DNA of 64,000 nucleotides from Flavobacterium endophyticum (GTDB lineage: Bacteria > Bacteroidota > Bacteroidia > Flavobacteriales > Flavobacteriaceae): assembly GCF_003634455.1 (NCBI RefSeq), contig NZ_RBLC01000001.1, forward strand, positions 248,001 through 312,000. The letters run 5' to 3'. This document shows, piece after piece, positions 57,946 through 64,000 of the stretch. The position numbers and the translations under genes were made by a program. The number at the start of each line of letters is the position of its first letter. Within the stretch, counting starts at the first letter, position 1. The notes beneath the pieces were generated by a model. It was not told the DNA's origin and searched no databases. It worked only from the letters and a program-made list of their open reading frames with translations.

Positions 57946-59442
57946 ATGAAAAGAAAACTACTTTTTTTATTCTTGTTAGCACCTCTATTAGGCTTTAGCC
58001 AATTTAATCAAGGATTTGAAGGAGCAACGACTATTCCTGCGGGATGGACAGTAATTAATGGCGGCGATGCAGCGCAAACATGGGCTGTAATTGATTTTAC
58101 GGGAGGTGCAGTTCAAGCACATGGCGGTACAAATGCTATGTCAATTCGTTATGGAGCAACGGCACACAATGACTTTTTGATTACGCCTAGCATAACTGTA
58201 ACCGCAGGCGTGAATGATCAAATCTCTTTTTGGGGAAGAAGTAGGGATCCTTTATATCCTGAAACGATTGCAGTAAAACTATCTACAACAACAGCAGATG
58301 CTGCTAGCTTTACGACTACATTAGCAGCTACGGTTGCTCCACCAAGCGGCGCTTATTTTGTGAAATATTCGTATGATTTAACAGCTTTTGTTGGACAGAC
58401 CGTGTATATCGGATTCCAAAGTACAACGACAGATCAATTTGTATTTGACATTGATGATGTAGTAAGCTCTGCATTACCTGCATGTGTCGAACCTAATGCC
58501 GTGACTGCTACAAACATTACAGCAACAGCAGCTACTTTAAACTGGACTTCTGCAGCAACTTCTTTTGTTGTAGAATATGGTGTCCAAGGCTTTACACAAG
58601 GTACTGGAACAATTGTAAACGTAACTACTGGAACTTCTACAGCTTTGTCTCCTTTAGCAAGCAATACTGTCTACACAGCTTATGTAAAAACAAATTGTGG
58701 AGGCAATAACGAAAGCGCATGGTCAAGTGTTAACTTTAAAACTTTACCAACTCCAGCTCCGAACGACATTTGCGATACGGCATTGCCATTAACCATAGGG
58801 GCTACTTTTGAATCTAATCCGTTAACAGGAACTTCTGTTGGCGCAACAACAAGCACTACAATACCATCTTGTTCAAGTTCTGCCCAATATGATGTATGGT
58901 TTTCATTAGTTGTTCCAGCAGATGGAAATGTGACAATCCAAACAGACCAAGCACCTGGATCTGAAAATGACGATACAATTATAGCTGCTTATAGAGGTAC
59001 GTGTGCTGCATTGGTAGCAGTACCAACGGCTTGTAATGATGATAATGCAGACGAGGAGTCTTTTTTCTCTAAATTAGCACTAACGGGCTTAACGCCAGGA
59101 GAAACTTTATATATAGCCGTTTGGCAGTATGAAAGTATTTTTGGTCCTGCAGTTAGAGGCGAATTTAAAATTTCAGCATTTAATGCTTCTTTAGGAACGG
59201 GTACTGTTGATGCTCCTAAATTCTCTTTCTATCCGAATCCAGTTACTGATGTATTAAATCTATCCTACCAAAACGGTATTTCTGAAGTAGCTGTCTTTAA
59301 TGTATTAGGACAACAAGTAATGCAAAAAACAGTTAACGAAAATGAATCTCAACTGAATATGTCAGCTTTAGAGCAAGGTACTTACTTGGTAAAAGTGACA
59401 AGCGGAAATGAGACTAAAATGATTAAAGTACTGAAAAAATAA
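57946..59442 (+). CDS. Type IX-secreted protein with choice-of-anchor J and fibronectin III domains
   Basis: A 498-residue secreted protein. Signal peptide KLLFLFLLAPLLGFS; a cleaved-adhesin/choice-of-anchor J jelly roll (about 20-175, FNQGFEGATTIPAGWTVINGGDAAQTW, FDIDDV at its end); a fibronectin type III domain (about 178-270, ATAATLNWTSAATSFVVEYG, VYTAYVKTNCGGNNESAWS); a beta-rich NDICDTALPLTIG segment resembling prepeptidase C-terminal domains (~275-415); and a type A T9SS tail (FSFYPNPVTDVLNLSYQ ... GTYLVKVTSG). Probably a surface or extracellular adhesin or binding protein. Monocistronic with a terminator at 59467. Confidence 0.9.
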   Translation: MKRKLLFLFLLAPLLGFSQFNQGFEGATTIPAGWTVINGGDAAQTWAVIDFTGGAVQAHGGTNAMSIRYGATAHNDFLITPSITVTAGVNDQISFWGRSRDPLYPETIAVKLSTTTADAASFTTTLAATVAPPSGAYFVKYSYDLTAFVGQTVYIGFQSTTTDQFVFDIDDVVSSALPACVEPNAVTATNITATAATLNWTSAATSFVVEYGVQGFTQGTGTIVNVTTGTSTALSPLASNTVYTAYVKTNCGGNNESAWSSVNFKTLPTPAPNDICDTALPLTIGATFESNPLTGTSVGATTSTTIPSCSSSAQYDVWFSLVVPADGNVTIQTDQAPGSENDDTIIAAYRGTCAALVAVPTACNDDNADEESFFSKLALTGLTPGETLYIAVWQYESIFGPAVRGEFKISAFNASLGTGTVDAPKFSFYPNPVTDVLNLSYQNGISEVAVFNVLGQQVMQKTVNENESQLNMSALEQGTYLVKVTSGNETKMIKVLKK

Positions 59443-59466
59443 GTAAATTTATTTTTCCATTTATAT

Positions 59467-59493
59467 AAAATACCGCTCAATGAGCGGTATTTT
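59467..59493 (+). terminator. Terminator after the type IX-secreted protein gene
   Basis: AAAATACCGCT pairs with AGCGGTATTTT, CAATG loop, then T run. Confidence 0.9.
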
Positions 59494-59592
59494 TTTATGG
59501 CTCCTGCGTTAAACCCAACAAGCATTCCTTCTTTTCAAACAAAACATTCTTCGCGTTTTTTCATTAAGTTTGTCATACTAAATACACTACAA

Positions 59593-59964
59593 ATGATTAA
59601 ATCCTTGTTGATAGTTGGCTTAGGTGGCGCTTTAGGAAGTATTTTCAGATACCTCACGTCTTTAGCGATTGGAAAACACATGCCTACTAAATTTCCTTTG
59701 GGAACTTTTACGGCCAATATCTTAGGCTGTTTTATCATCGGATTGCTGTTTGGTTATTTCGAAAAAAACAATCTGGTCAACTCCGATATGAAATTATTTT
59801 TCGCAACCGGATTCTGTGGCGGCTACACGACATTTTCTACATTTGGCTATGAAAACATTAGCCTTTTCCAAAGTAATAATTCTCTTCTGGCTTTTGCCTA
59901 TATCGGCGCAAGTTTATTCTTCGGACTTCTGGCGGTCTGGTTCGGGCTATTTCTTACCAAATAA
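59593..59964 (+). CDS. crcB: Fluoride channel CrcB/Fluc
   Basis: A 123-residue four-helix membrane protein of the Fluc family, which exports fluoride as a dual-topology dimer. VGLGGALGSIFRYLTS, LGTFTANILGCFIIGLLFGYFE with the key Asn, and FATGFCGGYTTFSTFGYE with the central Phe/Thr pore motif are diagnostic. The ATG at 59593 was chosen; a longer frame of 32 residues upstream has no support. No fluoride riboswitch is visible upstream. Confidence 0.94.
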   Translation: MIKSLLIVGLGGALGSIFRYLTSLAIGKHMPTKFPLGTFTANILGCFIIGLLFGYFEKNNLVNSDMKLFFATGFCGGYTTFSTFGYENISLFQSNNSLLAFAYIGASLFFGLLAVWFGLFLTK

Positions 59965-59988
59965 TTTATGTTTCCACATAAAAAAATG

Positions 59989-59996
59989 TAATTTCG
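59989..59996 (+). promoter_or_regulatory. -7-like box of the DHH phosphoesterase gene
   Basis: TAATTTCG (one mismatch to TAnnTTTG) ends only 6 nt before the ATG. Confidence 0.35.
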
Positions 59997-60002
59997 CAAT
60001 CT

Positions 60003-61013
60003 ATGAAAGAAGAAGAGATTAAAGGAATACTGGAATTGTTGGCTTCTCCTAAAAAGATTGCCATTATTCCGCACCGAAGCCCCGATGGCGATGCAATGGG
60101 TTCTACTTTAGGGCTGTATCATTTTTTAAAAAAATTGAACCACGAGCCGATCGTAATCGCTCCGAATGAATTTCCTGATTTTCTGGCTTGGCTCCCAAGC
60201 TCGGAAAAGGTACTTATTTTTGAAAAAGACAAAGAAAACGTAGCAAAAATTCTTAATGAAGTCGAGCTTATTTTTACGCTAGATTTCAATGCCTTGCACA
60301 GAACGGGCGAAATGGAAAACGTACTCAATAAGCTAAAAGTGCCTTTCATCATGATTGATCATCATCAAAAGCCTGATGATTACGCGCTTTACCGCTATTC
60401 TGACACTAACTTTGGGTCTACTTGCGAGATGATTTATAATTTCATTACGTTCTTAGGCTATAAAGAACTGCTTGACAAAACAATCGCAACTTGCCTTTAT
60501 ACAGGAATCGTAACCGATTCAGGATCGTTCCGTTTTCCATCAACAACCAGCATGACACACAGGGTTGTTGCTGAATTATTGGACATCGGAGTACAAAACG
60601 GGGATATACATAATTCGTTATTCGACAATAATTCATACCATCGATTGCAACTTTTAGGACGAGCATTACAGAACATGAAAGTACTGCCAGAATACAAGAC
60701 TTCGTATATAAAGCTTACGCAGCAGGAACTTGACGAGTTTCATTATGTTAAAGGGGATACCGAAGGCATCGTGAATTACGGATTAACTATTAGAGGAATT
60801 ATCTTTACCGCTATATTTATTGAGAATAAAGACGAAGGAATCATCAAGATTTCGTTTCGCTCGCAAGGCAATTTTGACGTGAACCAATTTGCACGTGATT
60901 ATTTCAACGGCGGTGGCCATATTAATGCGGCAGGCGGAAAATCGACATTATCGCTGGAAGAAACCGTAAAACAATTTGAAAGCATTTTATCAAAACAAAA
61001 TTTTAATGTGTAG
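60003..61013 (+). CDS. DHH-family phosphoesterase (NrnA-like)
   Basis: A 336-residue DHH/DHHA1 phosphoesterase, the bifunctional oligoribonuclease/PAP phosphatase type (NrnA) that degrades nanoRNA and pAp. IIPHRSPDGDAMGSTLGLYHFL (His and Asp pair), FTLDFNALHRTG, the DHH motif in MIDHHQKPDDYALY, DSGSFRFPSTTSMTH and the DHHA1 GGGHINAAGG loop are present. First gene of a run that continues with gldI and two exported PPIase genes; the gap to gldI is only 4 nt. Confidence 0.93.
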   Translation: MKEEEIKGILELLASPKKIAIIPHRSPDGDAMGSTLGLYHFLKKLNHEPIVIAPNEFPDFLAWLPSSEKVLIFEKDKENVAKILNEVELIFTLDFNALHRTGEMENVLNKLKVPFIMIDHHQKPDDYALYRYSDTNFGSTCEMIYNFITFLGYKELLDKTIATCLYTGIVTDSGSFRFPSTTSMTHRVVAELLDIGVQNGDIHNSLFDNNSYHRLQLLGRALQNMKVLPEYKTSYIKLTQQELDEFHYVKGDTEGIVNYGLTIRGIIFTAIFIENKDEGIIKISFRSQGNFDVNQFARDYFNGGGHINAAGGKSTLSLEETVKQFESILSKQNFNV

Positions 61014-61017
61014 GCCT

Positions 61018-61644
61018 ATGAAACTTTTCAAGCTTATTTTGAGTGTCGCGGCTGGCACTATGTTGGTTACAGGCTGTACGCAACAACAGGCTCGCAAGCC
61101 TCTTTCGCATTCTTCGGGAACTTTCATGAAAGAATCTGTCGAGCGAAACAAAAAACTGATTGCTGGCGAAGAAGCCAAAATCGAGTTTGTGATCAAAAAA
61201 GATGCAAAATCGAACTATATCGCTACGGCTAAAGGATATTGGTATAAATATGACGTAAAAAGTACAGCGACTGATTCTATAACTCCTAAAAAGGGCGATG
61301 TGGCTTATTTTGATTACGAAGTAAAAGATCTTGACGGCAATGTAATCTATACGGAACTGGAACTCCGTCCGCAAGTGTATCTTGTCGACAAGCAAAACAT
61401 CATGATGGGAATGCGCGACGGTATCAAATTGATGAAAAAAGGCGAAAAAATCACTTTCCTTTTTCCTTCCCACATGGGCTACGGCTATCATGGCGATGAC
61501 AGAAGAATCGGACACAATCAGCCGCTAATGGTTACCATTGCGTTGAAAGACATCAAGCCTGAAAAAGAAGCCCGAACAGAAAACGAATCGAAAACACAAC
61601 AACCTACCGAAGCTCCAAAACCAACGGAAGAGCCGAAACAATAA
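61018..61644 (+). CDS. gldI: GldI-type gliding-motility lipoprotein (FKBP-like)
   Basis: A 208-residue lipoprotein (lipobox VTGC, Cys20) resembling GldI, an FKBP-like lipoprotein required for gliding in Flavobacterium johnsoniae. The mature N-terminus [27 protein letters not shown] is the characteristic GldI start. The FKBP-like domain (about 85-180) includes [19 protein letters not shown] and [13 protein letters not shown]. The FKBP catalytic Phe-Asp and Trp positions look substituted (VIYTE; GMRDG), so isomerase activity is doubtful. Acidic/Pro-rich tail. It acts in the periplasm, probably in the type IX/gliding apparatus. Confidence 0.85.
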   Translation: MKLFKLILSVAAGTMLVTGCTQQQARKPLSHSSGTFMKESVERNKKLIAGEEAKIEFVIKKDAKSNYIATAKGYWYKYDVKSTATDSITPKKGDVAYFDYEVKDLDGNVIYTELELRPQVYLVDKQNIMMGMRDGIKLMKKGEKITFLFPSHMGYGYHGDDRRIGHNQPLMVTIALKDIKPEKEARTENESKTQQPTEAPKPTEEPKQ

Positions 61645-61661
61645 ACAACCAATTTATCAAA

Positions 61662-62780
61662 ATGAAGAGAATAACAAGTCTATTTTTAGGTATCAGCGCC
61701 CTGTTTTTTTCGTGTAACAATCCGAGCAGCAATCTTCCTGATGGTATGTATGCGGAAATCGAAACCAGCAAAGGAACTATTGTAGTTGAATTAGAATATA
61801 AAAAGACACCGGTGACGGTTGCCAATTTTGTATCGCTAGCGGAGGGAAAAAATCCGATGGTGAGCGAAAAATATAAAGGAAAGCCGTTTTATGACGGATT
61901 AAAATTCCACAGAGTACTGCCTAATTTCATGATCCAAGGCGGTGATCCTGATGGCAATGGCAGTGGCGGTCCAGGATATCGTTTTCAAGATGAAATCGTA
62001 CCAGAATTAAAGCATGACAAAGGCGGTATCTTGTCTATGGCAAATGGCGGAAAAGCTACAAACGGCAGCCAGTTTTTTATCACGCACCAAGCAACGCCTT
62101 GGCTTGACGGAATCCACACTGTTTTTGGACATGTGATTGAAAACGGCATGGAAGTGGTAAACGCTATCCAGCAGGATGACGTAATCAACAAGATTACCAT
62201 CATCCGCAAAGGAGAGGATGCTAAAAAATTTGATGCTCCAAAAATCTTCAAAGACAATTTTGCAAAGCAGGCTGCTGAACAAAAAAAGATGGAAGAGGAA
62301 CAGCTAAAATTAAGAGAACAATATGCTGGCGTCATTAAAGAAAAGGAGGCCTCTTTCCAACAATTAAAATCGCAATCAGTTAAAACTCAATCTGGATTGC
62401 AATTTAAGATTCTATCTAAAGGTAATGGCAAAAAGCCTGTTGCCGGAGCGCAGGTTTTTATCAACTATGCAGGCTATTTTGAGAACGGCGACTTGTTCGA
62501 CACCAATATCGAAAGCGTGGCGACAGTTTTCGGAAAGCTAGATCCAAACAGAGCTGCGGCTAAAGCATATAATCCAATTCCTTTCCAGATCGGAGTCAAA
62601 GAAGGCATCATTCCTGGATTTATTGAGGGAGTCGAACAGTTATCTATTGGCGACAAAGCGGTTATCTTTATTCCTTCGTATTTAGGCTACGGAGAAAGAG
62701 GCATGGAAGGTGCTATTCCTCCAAACGCTAATATTATATTTGAAATTGAAATGCTCGGATCAATGCCTGCCAACCAATAG
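61662..62780 (+). CDS. Exported cyclophilin-FKBP lipoprotein PPIase
   Basis: A 372-residue lipoprotein (lipobox FFSC, Cys18). Cyclophilin domain ~28-190 keeps Arg84, Phe89, Gln92, SQFFIT, Trp147 and His152. A charged helix (200-240) leads to an FKBP domain (242-366) with Tyr269, Phe279-Asp280 and LGYGERG, but Phe320 replaces the usual active-site Trp, and ~20 residues (about 283-303, with [10 protein letters not shown]) are inserted after the FD motif. It lies 17 nt downstream of gldI and 39 nt before a paralogue, so cotranscription is likely. Confidence 0.92.
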   Translation: MKRITSLFLGISALFFSCNNPSSNLPDGMYAEIETSKGTIVVELEYKKTPVTVANFVSLAEGKNPMVSEKYKGKPFYDGLKFHRVLPNFMIQGGDPDGNGSGGPGYRFQDEIVPELKHDKGGILSMANGGKATNGSQFFITHQATPWLDGIHTVFGHVIENGMEVVNAIQQDDVINKITIIRKGEDAKKFDAPKIFKDNFAKQAAEQKKMEEEQLKLREQYAGVIKEKEASFQQLKSQSVKTQSGLQFKILSKGNGKKPVAGAQVFINYAGYFENGDLFDTNIESVATVFGKLDPNRAAAKAYNPIPFQIGVKEGIIPGFIEGVEQLSIGDKAVIFIPSYLGYGERGMEGAIPPNANIIFEIEMLGSMPANQ

Positions 62781-62819
62781 GCAGCTAAAAATAAAGTAGA
62801 AAACTTAATCTGTACTAAA

Positions 62820-63992
62820 ATGAAATTAAAATTTATTTGCTTATTGTTTTTGGCCATGACAGCTGGCCTAGGCGCGCAGACAAAAAAGAAAGCCGCTGCT
62901 CCAAAAAAAGCTGCAACTACAACCAAAAAAGCAGGGGCTTCTAACCAAGAGCCTGGAATTTATGCTCAGTTTGAAACGACCAAAGGAAGAATTGTAGTCA
63001 AATTAGAATATCAAAAAGCGCCGATTACGGTTGCCAATTTTATTTCTTTGGCAGAAGGCACCAATACTGCCGTAAATGCAAAATACAAAGGAAAACCGTT
63101 TTATACCGGACTTAAATTTCATAGAGTTATCAAAGATTTTATGATTCAGGGTGGAGATCCGCTGGGCAATGGTTCTGGAGATCCTGGCTACAAGTTTAAG
63201 GATGAAATCGACCCAAGCTTGAAACATGATACAGCAGGAATTCTTTCTATGGCCAATTCTGGCCCTGGAACCAACGGAAGCCAGTTCTTTATTACGCACA
63301 AATATACGCCGTGGTTGGATGGCAAGCACACTGTGTTTGGCAAAGTGACTAGCGGCATGGACGTTGTGAATGCGATTGAGCAAAACGACGTAATCATGGA
63401 AATCAAAATCATTAGAAATGGTGCCGAAGCTAAGAAGTTTGACGCGGCTAAAGTATTTAATGAGTATTTTGCCAACAAAGATGAAGTTGAGAAAAAACAA
63501 TTAGCTGCCGAAGCCGAGAAAAAGAAAGCGCTTGAAGCTGAATTTGCTCCTGTAAAAGCTAAAAAAGTAGCCGAATTGAACGCCATCAGAGCGACAACAA
63601 CAAAGACTGCTTCTGGTTTAGAATATAGTATTACGACAAAAGGCAAAGGAATAAAACCGGCTTCTGGAACGGTATATGTTAATTATGCAGGATATCTTGA
63701 AGATGGAAGCTTGTTTGACAGCAGCGATGCCGAAATATCTAAGCTATACGGTAAGTTCGATGCTAACCGCGCAGCTCAGAATGGCTACCAGCCTTTTCCT
63801 TTCGATATTTCTAATAAAGGCGGCCTGATTCCTGGTTTCCTTGAAGGTATTAATCTTATGTCGTTTGGAGACAAGGCTACATTCTTTATCCCAGCCGCTC
63901 TTGGCTATGGCGAAAGAGGTGCTGGAAACGTAATTCCGCCGAATGCTAATATTATTTTTGAGGTGGAACTTTTGGAAGCTCCTAAACAATAA
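62820..63992 (+). CDS. Exported cyclophilin-FKBP PPIase, tandem paralogue
   Basis: A 390-residue protein with a cleavable signal peptide ([14 protein letters not shown]) rather than a lipobox, then a Lys/Ala-rich stretch ([16 protein letters not shown]). Cyclophilin residues Arg102, Phe107, Gln110, Trp165 and His170 are intact; a Lys/Glu helix (220-255) joins the FKBP domain (262-388). Like its neighbour it has Phe for the FKBP Trp and the GKFDANRAA insertion (about 303-323). A tandem duplicate of the preceding gene with a different membrane-anchoring mode; complete, ending 8 nt before the window end. Confidence 0.93.
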   Translation: MKLKFICLLFLAMTAGLGAQTKKKAAAPKKAATTTKKAGASNQEPGIYAQFETTKGRIVVKLEYQKAPITVANFISLAEGTNTAVNAKYKGKPFYTGLKFHRVIKDFMIQGGDPLGNGSGDPGYKFKDEIDPSLKHDTAGILSMANSGPGTNGSQFFITHKYTPWLDGKHTVFGKVTSGMDVVNAIEQNDVIMEIKIIRNGAEAKKFDAAKVFNEYFANKDEVEKKQLAAEAEKKKALEAEFAPVKAKKVAELNAIRATTTKTASGLEYSITTKGKGIKPASGTVYVNYAGYLEDGSLFDSSDAEISKLYGKFDANRAAQNGYQPFPFDISNKGGLIPGFLEGINLMSFGDKATFFIPAALGYGERGAGNVIPPNANIIFEVELLEAPKQ

Positions 63993-64000
63993 TTAATCAC

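Noticed and set aside
59497..59592. N-terminal extension of CrcB from an upstream start
   Set aside because: The extra 32 residues are not membrane-like or family-like; homology starts at the ATG at 59593.
59494..59592. Fluoride riboswitch upstream of crcB
   Set aside because: The conserved GG-CAUAAA-type core and pseudoknot are not present in this short spacer.

Overview
The window is a compact, AT-rich chromosomal stretch from a member of the Flavobacteriaceae, most likely Flavobacterium or a close relative. The evidence is: type IX secretion sorting tails on two exported proteins, a gliding-motility GldI-type lipoprotein, the long Bacteroidetes form of NusB, a monomeric NADP isocitrate dehydrogenase, a DUF3276/PUR-domain protein, many short lipoproteins, absence of clear Shine-Dalgarno sequences, and repeated Bacteroidetes-type -7 boxes (TAnnTTTG) upstream of genes. 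About 62 protein genes are supported, on both strands. I see no rRNA, tRNA, CRISPR array, insertion sequence, prophage or integrase.

Layout. 1-9146: the 3' part of purB, a KefF-like oxidoreductase with a KefC-like K+/H+ antiporter, then on the minus strand guaB, an orphan TPR histidine kinase, HMG-CoA lyase and pyrD. 9308-14781: an HD-domain protein, pepT and a YdeI-family gene on plus, converging on a minus-strand block of leucine dehydrogenase, long nusB, a DUF1573 lipoprotein and yajC. 14983-22098: an ABC exporter, a PUR-domain protein, a WG-repeat protein, an AT-rich DUF6438 lipoprotein, a CsaA-like protein, a redoxin, an unknown secreted protein and a cytoplasmic cyclophilin-FKBP fusion. 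22261-32258: a DinB-like protein, trmD, rplS with a probable leader, a lipoprotein, icd, thiamine pyrophosphokinase, a Nudix hydrolase, uvrB, a TerB-like protein and an esterase.

32267-47771: a long palindromic hairpin, DUF1456 and DUF4269 genes, sucC, a lipocalin-like lipoprotein, lysA, a probable Tat-exported alkaline phosphatase, a tight operon of potassium channel, bestrophin and beta-carbonic anhydrase, a nitronate monooxygenase-like protein, a type IX-secreted subtilase, a VOC protein, a SAM-I riboswitch controlling a trans-sulfuration enzyme and homoserine dehydrogenase, and mnmA. 47867-64000: a YwqK/MORN protein, yidC, pyrG, a close-packed minus-strand operon (guaA, LysM-receptor fusion, OsmC, membrane protein, DUF3820), a type IX-secreted adhesin-like protein, crcB, a DHH phosphoesterase, gldI and two tandem exported cyclophilin-FKBP fusions.

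Most genes are housekeeping: purine and pyrimidine nucleotide synthesis (purB, guaB, guaA, pyrD, pyrG), methionine/threonine and lysine synthesis, the TCA cycle, translation and tRNA modification, and envelope biogenesis. No strikingly new multi-gene system stands out. The best leads are the channel/bestrophin/carbonic anhydrase operon, the foldase cluster around gldI with a family-specific insertion in the FKBP domain, the SAM riboswitch whose terminator loop copies its own P1 strand, the LysM-periplasmic receptor fusion, and several long intergenic hairpins of repeat type.
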